This document shows positions 25,071-33,403 of a stretch of 64,000 nucleotides of DNA, piece after piece. The notes under the pieces were generated by a model. It was not told the origin of the DNA. It made no database searches and saw only the letters and a program-made list of their open reading frames with translations. This stretch comes from Duganella sacchari (lineage in GTDB: Bacteria > Pseudomonadota > Gammaproteobacteria > Burkholderiales > Burkholderiaceae_D). Made by a program: the position numbers and the translations under genes. Every line of letters begins with the position of its first letter. The stretch's first letter is position 1. The stretch lies in assembly GCF_900143065.1 (NCBI RefSeq), contig NZ_FRCX01000016.1, forward strand, positions 43,485 through 107,484, read 5' to 3'.

Positions 25071-26069
25071 ATGGCTGAGGGGATCGCCTGGAGCGAAAAT
25101 GAAATCGGCGAACTGACCGCCAAGGTCAAGGCGCTGAAGGCGAGCATGGGCAGGGTGATCATCGGCCAGGAAAACGTGATCGACTCGCTGATTATCTGCC
25201 TGCTGGCGGGCGGCCATGCGCTGGTGGAAGGTGTACCGGGCCTGGGCAAGACGCTGCTGGTAAAGTCGCTGTCGCAGGCCACGGAGCTGGACTTCCATCG
25301 CGTGCAGTTCACGCCAGACCTGATGCCGTCGGATATCGTCGGCACGGAGATTCTGGAAGAGGACCATGCGACGCGCAAGCGCGAGTTCCGCTTCCAGCAA
25401 GGACCGGTGTTCACGCAAGTACTGCTGGCGGACGAGATCAACCGTGCGCCGCCGAAAACCCAATCGGCGCTGCTGGAGGCGATGCAGGAGCGCTCAGTGA
25501 CCTTCGCCGGCCAGACGCACAAGCTGCCCAAGCCCTTCTTTGTACTGGCGACGCAGAACCCGATCGAGCAGGCCGGCACATATCCGCTGCCGGAAGCGCA
25601 ACTGGACCGCTTCCTGCTGCGCATCGACGTGGTGTACCCGAGCGAAGAAGAAGAGATCATGATGGTTTCCGCGACCACGCACGCTGGCTTGAAGGACGCG
25701 GAGCCGGTGATGGATGTGGCAACGCTGCTGCGCCTGCAGCAGCTGGTGCGCGATATCGAAATCGGCGATCACCTGGTTGCCTACGCCACGCGGCTGGTGC
25801 GTGCGACGCGCCCGGTACTGACCACGGTGCCTGCGGTGAAAAAGCATATCGGCTGGGGCGCAGGCCCGCGTGCAGGCCAGGCGCTGGTGCTGGCGTCCAA
25901 AGCGCGCGCCTTGATGCAAGGCCGGCTGGCGGTCACGCGCGACGACATCGCTGCCATGCTGCTGCCCGTGCTGGCGCACCGCGTGCTGCGCAACTTCGAA
26001 GCGGAAGCGGATGGCATCGCGATTGCCGATATCCTGAAAGCGCTGCGTGAGCATATCCGCCCAGACTAA
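25071..26069 (+). CDS. MoxR-family AAA+ ATPase
   Basis: 332 residues. MoxR ATPases act as chaperone-like remodelers, usually with VWA or DUF58 partner proteins. Walker A is GVPGLGKT, Walker B is LLADEINRAPPKTQSALLEA, sensor 1 is FVLATQNPIEQAGTYPLPEA, and the C-terminal lid region contains LVRATRP and GAGPRAGQALVLASKARAL, typical of the subfamily. It starts 2 bases after the DUF4159 gene and precedes DUF58 by 6 bases. The context suggests energy-dependent assembly or activation of the envelope complex encoded in this operon. Confidence 0.93.
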   Translation: MAEGIAWSENEIGELTAKVKALKASMGRVIIGQENVIDSLIICLLAGGHALVEGVPGLGKTLLVKSLSQATELDFHRVQFTPDLMPSDIVGTEILEEDHATRKREFRFQQGPVFTQVLLADEINRAPPKTQSALLEAMQERSVTFAGQTHKLPKPFFVLATQNPIEQAGTYPLPEAQLDRFLLRIDVVYPSEEEEIMMVSATTHAGLKDAEPVMDVATLLRLQQLVRDIEIGDHLVAYATRLVRATRPVLTTVPAVKKHIGWGAGPRAGQALVLASKARALMQGRLAVTRDDIAAMLLPVLAHRVLRNFEAEADGIAIADILKALREHIRPD

Positions 26070-26075
26070 GCTGCG

Positions 26076-26999
26076 ATGTCTTCGACCCTGAATTCGCCGG
26101 CTGGCGAGACTACTGCCATGACGGCCATGATGGCCCAGACCAAGGATCTGGAGCTCGTGATCCGTCACGTGCTGGCAGGTCTTGGGCACGGTATCCATGC
26201 GGGCCGCGAACGCGGCGCGGGCGTAGAATTTTCCGAATACCGCGCGTATGCGCCCGGCGACGAATGGCGCCGCGTGGACTGGAAGCTGCTGGCACGCGCA
26301 GACCGCTACTTCGTGCGCGAAGCGGAGCGGGACAGCCATGTCGCTATCTGGCTATGGCTGGATGCTACTGCCTCCATGGCGGAACCCAGCCGCGAAATCC
26401 ATGGCGTCGATAAACTCTGGTTCGCGCGAACGGTGCTCGCTTGCGTGGCGGCAATCGCGCAGCGTCAGGGCGACGCATTCGGCCTGGTCGTTTGCACCGG
26501 TGGCAAAGTGGAGTTCACACCGGCCTCGCGTGGGCCGCGCCAGTTGCAGCGCGTGCTGGCGGCTTTGAGCAAGTCACAGCCACTCGGCGGTCTGCCATCG
26601 GCGGAGGTACTCAAGGCGAACCTTCACTTTGCCCGCTCACCGAGCATGATCTTCGCCGTCAGCGACTTTCTCGACTGGCCGTCGCCACTGAGCGCAGCCT
26701 TGCTCCGCTTGCGGAACATGCGGCACGATGTGCGGTTGCTGACCTTGCGCACGCAGGCGGAGGTGGATGCTTCGTTCAAGTCCGGCGCTGGTTATCGCGA
26801 CCCTGAACAGAACGACGGCTTGCACCGCATGACTAATGCAGACCGTGAACACTACAGGCAGCAAAGCCGCGCGCACTTCGATGGTGTGACGGCGAGCTGC
26901 CGTCAAAATAATATCGTCCACTACGAGGCGCGCATCGAGCAGCCTCTGAGTGGCGTCTTGCGCAGCTGGCTGCAGCTGGCGGGAGCGCGGGCAAAATGA
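26076..26999 (+). CDS. DUF58-domain protein (MoxR partner)
   Basis: 307 residues. The DUF58 signature GAGVEFSEYRAYAPGDEWRR followed by VDWKLLARADRYFVREAERD is clear at about 49-90, and a VWA-like beginning LDATASM follows, with the metal-site Asp and Ser. DUF58 proteins accompany MoxR ATPases and BatA-type membrane proteins. In-frame ATG codons at 26118 and 26127 could be the true start, since the first 14-17 residues look unconserved. The stop overlaps the next start by 4 bases. Confidence 0.88.
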   Translation: MSSTLNSPAGETTAMTAMMAQTKDLELVIRHVLAGLGHGIHAGRERGAGVEFSEYRAYAPGDEWRRVDWKLLARADRYFVREAERDSHVAIWLWLDATASMAEPSREIHGVDKLWFARTVLACVAAIAQRQGDAFGLVVCTGGKVEFTPASRGPRQLQRVLAALSKSQPLGGLPSAEVLKANLHFARSPSMIFAVSDFLDWPSPLSAALLRLRNMRHDVRLLTLRTQAEVDASFKSGAGYRDPEQNDGLHRMTNADREHYRQQSRAHFDGVTASCRQNNIVHYEARIEQPLSGVLRSWLQLAGARAK

Positions 27000-28069
27000 T
27001 CTTGAGTTCCTATCCGTTCTGGTGGCTGGCATTGCCGGTACTGCTGCTACCGATCTGGTGGCATCGCCAAAAACGTCAGCGTATCAAGGCTGAGCTGCTG
27101 GCCACCGCGCGCTTCCTGCCATCTGCACCGCCGGAGCAATTGCGTGTCTGGCAATGGCGCGACAAGCTACTGCTGCTGGTGCGCTGCCTGATGCTGGTGG
27201 CTTTGATCGCCTGGCTGGCGGCGACCATCTTCCCATGGCGCGGCGATACTGTCTTGATCGATCCAGGTGCAGACAAAGCTTGGGCTGAACAGCAGATCGC
27301 CGCCGCCGGCTTCAGCGCGTCCTCGCTCATGGATCTGCCGCCTGACGCGATGCCATGGCTGCTCCAGAATGAACGCGATTGGCGCCCGTCCGCCAAATTG
27401 CTGATCGTCGCCCGCGCGGAACAGATTCCTATGCCGGCGCGCATGCCGCAACTGAACCACCAGCTGGAACTGCGTACGCAGCCGCTTCGTTCCGCTGCCT
27501 CAAACGCCGCTGCCGCGACGCGGGCCGAATACCACGTCGCCATGGTCACCGAGCAGACGCGGGCCGCTGCATGGCAGTCCCTGTTCACCGCTTTCGGCAG
27601 CGCAGGCGAAAACGTCCGTCACTACACGCTGACCAGTGAGCCTGATGCCAAGACGGCGCTGATCGTCTGGGACAAACCAAACTCCACGCCACCGGCGGAT
27701 TGGCACGCCCAGCACTGGTGGATTCCGGCATCCGCATCGCAGCCTTCCGCATTTCCAGAGCTGGCTAATGCGGCCGCGTTGACCATCAACGGCATTACAC
27801 TGAAATACATCGACACGCCACGCGGGCGCCTGTGGACCTCGGACGCTTTTCCGCCGCGCGATGCCGACACCGCCCGCACGCTGTACGAAACCTGGCAGCT
27901 GTTGGCGGCAGCCCCAGCACCAGCTTACGCCACGCCCTCCCAGGCATTCCCAGCTGCCCGTAGCGCGCTACCAGCCATCTCCAACGCCACGCCAGCGGCC
28001 TGGCTGGCCTTTGCCTTGCTGGCGCTTTTCATGATCGAACGGATACTCACCCATGCACGGCGCTTCTGA
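26996..28069 (+). CDS. BatA-like membrane protein
   Basis: 357 residues. The N terminus (about 1-80) is the BatA/aerotolerance domain: SYPFWWLALPVLLLPIWWHR, then a conserved basic segment, then a second membrane helix LLLVRCLMLVALIAWLAATI. A large non-membrane domain follows (about 85-320) and a last helix (AWLAFALLALFMIERIL) ends the protein. The VWA metal-binding motif of full BatA proteins is not seen. It overlaps DUF58 by 4 bases and the next gene by 17. It likely anchors the MoxR/DUF58 pair at the inner membrane. Confidence 0.82.
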   Translation: MILSSYPFWWLALPVLLLPIWWHRQKRQRIKAELLATARFLPSAPPEQLRVWQWRDKLLLLVRCLMLVALIAWLAATIFPWRGDTVLIDPGADKAWAEQQIAAAGFSASSLMDLPPDAMPWLLQNERDWRPSAKLLIVARAEQIPMPARMPQLNHQLELRTQPLRSAASNAAAATRAEYHVAMVTEQTRAAAWQSLFTAFGSAGENVRHYTLTSEPDAKTALIVWDKPNSTPPADWHAQHWWIPASASQPSAFPELANAAALTINGITLKYIDTPRGRLWTSDAFPPRDADTARTLYETWQLLAAAPAPAYATPSQAFPAARSALPAISNATPAAWLAFALLALFMIERILTHARRF

Positions 28070-30113
28070 CCAGCTGCATAAGCGCCTTTGGGCCGCGTTA
28101 TTGCGCCGACGTGCGCCGCAATGGCTGGCGGTACTGGCGCCTCTAGCCATCGCAGCGATTGCGCTGCGAGCGACGCCGGCATACGGCGCGGGAAAGACCG
28201 CGTGGCAGCTCTCGCTTGTCGCCATCGTCGTTTGTATTATCTGGATCACCATTGATGCCGTGCGCTGGCGCCGCCGCGTGGCCAGCCAGTGGACGTCCTG
28301 GCTGAACGCAGCCGTCCCACAACTGGAAGACAGCAGCGCCTTGCTGGCCACCGAAGCCAAAACGCCCATCGCCAGACTTCAGCAGCAACGGCTGGAAGCG
28401 CGCCTGGCCAGCATCCTGACTGCCGAAGACTACAAAAACATCGCCGTCGCGCATGCACGTTTCGCCATCCTGCCATTGATTCTCGGTTTGCTTGCTGCCG
28501 GTGCGGCATGGGTCTACCACAGCCATCCAGCAGGTGCTGTTGCGCCGACCGGCACCGCCAAACAGGTAAATAAGCCCATCGTTGATGGCGAGGTTTATCT
28601 GAGCATTACGCCGCCAAAATACACCGGCGCCGCAGCCTTCGAGACCGGCCCGCGTGACATTCAGATCCCGCAATACTCCGAAGTCCGCTGGTGTGTGCAC
28701 AATCCGTCCGGCACGCAGCCGGTCGTCGAACTGGGTGATGGGCAGACGCTAGACGTCACCAGGGATTGCGCGACCATGCACGTTGAAGACTCGCTGTTCT
28801 GGCGCACTCGCGGCGCCGGCGCAACCCGCTACAACATCCGTGTCACAGCGGATCAGGCGCCGCAAATTACCATCGCTGAACCGACAGAACTCATCCACGT
28901 CCTGCAACGGGACGCGAAGCTGGTGCAGATCTCCGTCAATGCAAGCGACGATTACGCCATCGTTCGCGCCAGCCTGCACATGACACTTGCGCGCGGCAGT
29001 GGTGAGAACATCCGCTTCAGCGACAAGGAAGTACCGCTGCCGCAATCCAGCGACCCCAAAGTGCGCGGCTGGAAGAAGCAGTGGACGCTGGCGGAACTCG
29101 GCATGGAGCCGGGCGATGAGCTTTACTTCTTCGTGCGCGCCACCGATAACGCACCGGTGGCTCACACCACCCAGTCGCCGACCTACACCTTGCGCCTGCC
29201 TGGCCCGGAAGCAGAAAGCCTGGAATCCACAGCGCTGCCGACCGCAGTCAAGCCGGAGAACCTGCGCAGCCAGCGTCAAATCATCATCGATACCGAGCAA
29301 CTGTTGGCAGACCTGAAAGCGCATCCCGACATGCCAGCGGCCACGCTACGCAGCCGCAGCGAAACCATCGCCTCAGATCAGGCCAAGCTGCGTCTGCGTT
29401 ACGGCCAGTTCCTTGGCGAAGAATCCAGCCTGTTCGGCGATGAAGACCACGACCACGAAGAGCATCATGGCGGCGCCGAGCGGCCCGGCAGCGAACTGTC
29501 GGTCATGAGGGAATTCGGCCACGCTCACGATCAGGAAGATAACGCCACGATCTTCGATCCTAAAACCAAAGCTGTGCTGAAACGTGCATTGGCCGCCATG
29601 TGGGATGCGGAGAAATCGCTGCGCGCCATCTCGCCCAAGACCGCGCTGGCGCCGGAGTACAAGGCACTGGAAGCCATCAAGGAACTACAGGCGGCAGAAC
29701 GCGTGTACCTGCATCGCACCGCCTTTGTGCCGCCAGCGCTGAAAGAAGAGAAACGTATGACCGGCGACATCGTCGGCGCGATGAGCTACAAACGCGAGCA
29801 GGGCGCCGCCAACGACACTGTGCCCGCTGAAGTGCGCGATCTGGTACAGGCCCTGTCACAGCAAGGCGCGTTGCCTGCACTGTGGAGCAAGGCAGCACGT
29901 GATGCGATTGCCGCACGCATCGCCGACCAGGAACAAAAACTCAGTGCACAGCGCGCGGTGCAGGATGTGCTGGACGGCTGCGTGCCTTGCCGTGGCGAGT
30001 TGCGTGCGTGGTTGCGTAGCACCCTGACCGATGCGCCAGTATTGTTGCAGGCGCGTCCATCGGCAGACACACCATTCCGTCAGGCGTGGAGCGGTAAGGA
30101 GCAAAGTAAATGA
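28053..30113 (+). CDS. Large membrane protein of the MoxR operon, DUF4175-like
   Basis: 686 residues. Three N-terminal hydrophobic segments (about 23-45, 50-70 and 140-165) are followed by a large periplasmic-type domain with DGEVYLSITPPKYTGAAAFE, VRASLHMTLARGSGENIRFS and ELGMEPGDELYFFVRATDNA, resembling DUF4175-like proteins of MoxR operons. The C-terminal 300 residues are helical, with a His/Asp-rich patch at about 468-478 (DEDHDHEEHHGG) that could bind metal. It overlaps BatA by 17 bases and the next gene by 4. Function unknown; a structural partner of the operon's envelope complex is the best guess. Confidence 0.72.
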   Translation: MHGASDQLHKRLWAALLRRRAPQWLAVLAPLAIAAIALRATPAYGAGKTAWQLSLVAIVVCIIWITIDAVRWRRRVASQWTSWLNAAVPQLEDSSALLATEAKTPIARLQQQRLEARLASILTAEDYKNIAVAHARFAILPLILGLLAAGAAWVYHSHPAGAVAPTGTAKQVNKPIVDGEVYLSITPPKYTGAAAFETGPRDIQIPQYSEVRWCVHNPSGTQPVVELGDGQTLDVTRDCATMHVEDSLFWRTRGAGATRYNIRVTADQAPQITIAEPTELIHVLQRDAKLVQISVNASDDYAIVRASLHMTLARGSGENIRFSDKEVPLPQSSDPKVRGWKKQWTLAELGMEPGDELYFFVRATDNAPVAHTTQSPTYTLRLPGPEAESLESTALPTAVKPENLRSQRQIIIDTEQLLADLKAHPDMPAATLRSRSETIASDQAKLRLRYGQFLGEESSLFGDEDHDHEEHHGGAERPGSELSVMREFGHAHDQEDNATIFDPKTKAVLKRALAAMWDAEKSLRAISPKTALAPEYKALEAIKELQAAERVYLHRTAFVPPALKEEKRMTGDIVGAMSYKREQGAANDTVPAEVRDLVQALSQQGALPALWSKAARDAIAARIADQEQKLSAQRAVQDVLDGCVPCRGELRAWLRSTLTDAPVLLQARPSADTPFRQAWSGKEQSK

Positions 30114-31783
30114 TGATGCCGGATGACCTGGCAACGATGGCGCCGCCGCTGGCAGCTTTGGCAGTTGGTGTCGTCAGCGCAGCACTGTACGGACGCAGGA
30201 GGCGTTGGACTAATGCCCTGCTGGCATGCGCTGCCGGCGCATCGCTCGCATTTGCGCTGGCCGACATACGCAAGGAGCCTGGCGCTGCAAGCCCGGTGAC
30301 AATAGATACTGCTGCTGGCCGCCTCAGTGAGGCCGACCGTGTCGCGATTTCCAAGGCCGCGAGCGTGCTGCTGAACGGCGATGGCGTACGCGAAGCCGAG
30401 TGGCGCGACCTTCCTGCGCGTCCTTTGCAATGGACGCCTGCCGCTGCCGATCTGCTTTGGCTGGACTTCCCACGTTCGATTTCCCTTGGCCGCATCTTCA
30501 CATTAACGGTGCGGCGGTCGCCAGCGCAGGCGGCCTGGCGCTTGCAGCTGCTCGCCGAGAATAAGCAGGTACTAGCGGATTCCGGCCCGCCGTCAGCGGC
30601 TGCGCAGCAGACCTTGCAATGGCTGCCGCCTGTTGCCGAAACCATGGTGCTGCAGGCACGCCTGTTGGACGCGAACGGGAAGACCATCGCGCAAGGACCC
30701 ATTCCCCTGCAGGTCAAGGACGCCATGCCGTTGCAGATACAAGGCCGCTTTGATGCGCCGTCGTTTGATGTGCGTGTGCTGAATCAACTGCTGACAGATG
30801 GCAGTGCCATATTGGATTGGCGTGTCACGCTCGGCAAAGCGATTACGCGCAGTGAAACCGCGCGTGCTCCCTTGCTCGGGCCGAATGCAATGTTTGTTGA
30901 CGCCGCCTATGTCGAACATCTGAGTCCATCGGCCAGAGCTGCGTTGATCGCGCAGGCAGGGCAGGGTGTTCCACTGGTTGTCCTGGGTGGGAATGCTGCC
31001 GCTGCCAGTGTCTGGCAGCGGGACTTCGGCCTGTCCCTGCATCCGCAATCGCCGACGACGGAAAAAGAGGACGCGCGCCAGTTCGGCGCAGTACTCACCA
31101 TGCCGCTAGCGAGCCTGAACCCTGCGGAGAACGTTGCTGAGCCGTGGTCTGTTCTGGCGCGGGACACGAAGAAACAGCCCTGGATGTGGCAGCGTAGTGT
31201 GGGCAAAGGGCGCGTGGTGTGGCTGGGTGTGACGGACTGGCACAAGCATGCGATCAACGCGCCGCAAGCCCTGGCGCTGTGGTGGCAGTCGGCGATGGAC
31301 CGTATTGCGCTTGATAGCATGCAGAAGACCGCCTGGCAGATGCATGATCCCATGCCGGTTCCCGGGTTGCGCAGCGAGGTGTGCGTCCAGGGCGTGAAGC
31401 CTGGTGTGGCGCTGAAGGCTGAGGGCTACGCTGCGATGGCATTGCAATCGCGCGCGGACAAGGCGGATGGCGTATGTGCCGCATTCTGGCCGCAAAAGAC
31501 AGGATGGCTTCAGTTCACTGCAGCGGGCATGGAGGCTCCGGGCGTGGAGTACATCTATGCTATTAACGATTGGCCGGCCTGGCAGCGGGCGCTGCGCCGC
31601 GATGCGACTGCGCAGTACGCGGCACGCAGCAGCGGCATGCTGCGTACACCGGCGGCAGGCCGGACTGCCGCGCAGACGGATCGCCTGTTGCCGGCTGCGC
31701 CGTTTGCGGTGCTGTTCGTACTTTGCATGCTGGGACTGTGGTGGCGCGAACAGCGCGAAAACACCAATGCGACTGCGCTTTGA
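30110..31783 (+). CDS. Membrane protein of the MoxR operon, amidotransferase-like middle domain
   Basis: 557 residues. Two hydrophobic segments near the N terminus (about 8-28 and 37-53) and one at the C terminus (PFAVLFVLCMLGLWW) flank a long soluble part. The middle contains LLGPNAMFVDAAYVEHLSPS and GVPLVVLGGN, reminiscent of glutamine-amidotransferase-like domains found in such operons, and VGKGRVVWLGVTDWHKH. It is the last gene of the ten-gene unit, and the 90 bases after it show no clear terminator. Function is not known. Confidence 0.68.
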   Translation: MMMPDDLATMAPPLAALAVGVVSAALYGRRRRWTNALLACAAGASLAFALADIRKEPGAASPVTIDTAAGRLSEADRVAISKAASVLLNGDGVREAEWRDLPARPLQWTPAAADLLWLDFPRSISLGRIFTLTVRRSPAQAAWRLQLLAENKQVLADSGPPSAAAQQTLQWLPPVAETMVLQARLLDANGKTIAQGPIPLQVKDAMPLQIQGRFDAPSFDVRVLNQLLTDGSAILDWRVTLGKAITRSETARAPLLGPNAMFVDAAYVEHLSPSARAALIAQAGQGVPLVVLGGNAAAASVWQRDFGLSLHPQSPTTEKEDARQFGAVLTMPLASLNPAENVAEPWSVLARDTKKQPWMWQRSVGKGRVVWLGVTDWHKHAINAPQALALWWQSAMDRIALDSMQKTAWQMHDPMPVPGLRSEVCVQGVKPGVALKAEGYAAMALQSRADKADGVCAAFWPQKTGWLQFTAAGMEAPGVEYIYAINDWPAWQRALRRDATAQYAARSSGMLRTPAAGRTAAQTDRLLPAAPFAVLFVLCMLGLWWREQRENTNATAL

Positions 31784-31873
31784 TCGGATCGGCACAAAAA
31801 CAGATCGGCCCTGCACGAAGCTGAGGGCGCGGGGCAGTTACACTGGACCTGTTCCAACTACCGGATAAACGCC

Positions 31874-32716
31874 GTGTCCATTGATACCCCAGACCGTGAT
31901 ATGCACGTCAGAGCAGGCCTGGGCGCTGCTGCGCATGTGATGCAAGGCCGCGAGCTGGAGATACTGCGCATCCGTGTCGAGCAGCCCATGCTGATCTTCA
32001 TCGACAAGGGTACCAAGACCGTGCGCTGCGGAGACAGCCCATCCGTGCAGGCCTTTCCCGGCCAGGCGATTCTCCTGGCAGGCGGCCATACCGTCGATTT
32101 CAATAACGGCGTCCTGGAGGACGGCGAGCCATACGAAGCACGCTGCCTGGTGGTTGATCCAGCGCTGCTGGAGGATGCGTATTACGCCAGCCGCGTCGCG
32201 ATGACCGACGCTGCGGCGCCAGGTCCGGCACAGCTGCTCCGTCAACCATCGCCGGACCTGGCGGCCGCTTTCGAAAGTGCACGCCGCGCACTGGCGCTCA
32301 CCAGCGCCGTTCCTGACGCCGTCGTGCGTCAGCGGCTGCTGGAGGTCATGCACTGGTTGCTGGAAGCTGGCATCGCGCTACATCGCCCGCAAGTCGATCC
32401 ACGGATTTCGCTCAAGGTACGTTCGCTGATTATCCGGCGCCTTGACCACAACTGGACCGCCACCAGCGTCGCAGGCCAGCTTGCGCTGTCGGAAGCGACG
32501 CTGCGGCGCAGGCTTGCAGAAGAAAGTACCTCGTTCAGCGAGCTGCTGGTGGATACACGCATGGCCACCGCATTGACGCTGCTGCAAGCCACAACGCATC
32601 CCGTGTCCGAAATCGCGCTATCGGTTGGTTACGAATCTTCCTCCCGTTTCGCTGTGCGTTTTCGCCAGCGTTTCGGTTTCTCACCCACCACCGTCCGTGG
32701 AAAACGTCTATGTTAA
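31874..32716 (+). CDS. AraC-family transcriptional regulator
   Basis: 280 residues from GTG 31874. An N-terminal cupin-like ligand domain (QPMLIFIDKGTKTVRC, FPGQAILLAGGHTVDF) and a C-terminal double helix-turn-helix at about 185-275 with VAGQLALSEATLRRRLAEES and HPVSEIALSVGYESSSRFAV, then FRQRFGFSPTTVR. This matches AraC/XylS regulators. The last 7 bases overlap the glutathione transferase start, so the pair is translationally coupled. The regulated target may be that transferase; the effector is unknown. Confidence 0.9.
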   Translation: MSIDTPDRDMHVRAGLGAAAHVMQGRELEILRIRVEQPMLIFIDKGTKTVRCGDSPSVQAFPGQAILLAGGHTVDFNNGVLEDGEPYEARCLVVDPALLEDAYYASRVAMTDAAAPGPAQLLRQPSPDLAAAFESARRALALTSAVPDAVVRQRLLEVMHWLLEAGIALHRPQVDPRISLKVRSLIIRRLDHNWTATSVAGQLALSEATLRRRLAEESTSFSELLVDTRMATALTLLQATTHPVSEIALSVGYESSSRFAVRFRQRFGFSPTTVRGKRLC

Positions 32717-33336
32717 CCCTGCACCATCTCGGCATCTCTCAATCTGAACGCGTGATCTGGCTCCTGGAAGAACTGGAGCTGCCATATGCGCTGAAACACT
32801 ACACACGCGACCCGGTAACGCTGCTGTCGCCACCGGAGCTGAAGGCCGTCCATCCGTCCGGCACGGCGCCGTTGCTGACCACCGAAGAAGGCGTCACCAT
32901 CGCCGAATCCGGCGCCATCGTCCAGTTCATCCTCGCGCGTTACGGGAATGGCCGGCTGGCGCCTGCCGTGCAGGACGCAGACTTTGCGCATTACCTATAC
33001 TGGTTCCACTTCGCAAACGGCAATCTGGTGCCGCATCTGGGCCGCGTGATGTTCTTTGGCCTGGCTGGTGTCGCTGCCAACCATTCTGCAATGGGCTTTG
33101 CCCATGAACGCGTGACGCGCGCGCTGGCAATGTTGAATGACCGGCTGGCGGAAACGCCCTGGCTTGCAGGTGCTGAATTCAGCGCAGCGGATGTCATGAA
33201 TGTATTTGGCGTGACGACGATGCTGCACTTCTCGCCGTGGGACCTGAACCCGTATCCGCACATCCTGGCCTGGCTGGAACGCGTTTCACAGCGGCCAGCC
33301 TATCAGCGCGCCAGGCGTAAAGGCGACCTGGCCTAA
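32710..33336 (+). CDS. Glutathione S-transferase family protein
   Basis: 208 residues. N-terminal thioredoxin-like domain (about 1-80) with SQSERVIWLLEELELPY, the cis-Pro region HPSGTAPLLTTEEG and the glutathione-binding ESGAIVQFIL. The C-terminal helical domain contains WLAGAEFSAADVMNVFGV, the usual N-capping and Asp motif. Cytosolic detoxification or a related thiol transfer is expected; the substrate is unknown. It overlaps the AraC gene by 7 bases and faces the TonB receptor, with two hairpins between their stops. Confidence 0.92.
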   Translation: MLTLHHLGISQSERVIWLLEELELPYALKHYTRDPVTLLSPPELKAVHPSGTAPLLTTEEGVTIAESGAIVQFILARYGNGRLAPAVQDADFAHYLYWFHFANGNLVPHLGRVMFFGLAGVAANHSAMGFAHERVTRALAMLNDRLAETPWLAGAEFSAADVMNVFGVTTMLHFSPWDLNPYPHILAWLERVSQRPAYQRARRKGDLA

Positions 33337-33339
33337 AAA

Positions 33340-33389
33340 AGCCCTGCAAGCCACTGCAGGGCTAAAGCCGGCCCAGACTGCGGGCCGGC
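33340..33389. terminator. Two hairpins between convergent genes
   Basis: First stem: AGCCCTGCA (33340-33348) with TGCAGGGCT (33355-33363); it is preceded by AAAAAA on the plus strand, giving a U-run after the stem for transcripts of the minus-strand receptor gene. Second stem: GCCGGCCC (33367-33374) with GGGCCGGC (33382-33389). Together they can end transcription in both directions. Confidence 0.75.
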
Positions 33390-33403
33390 ATCCTTGGCCG
33401 GAA

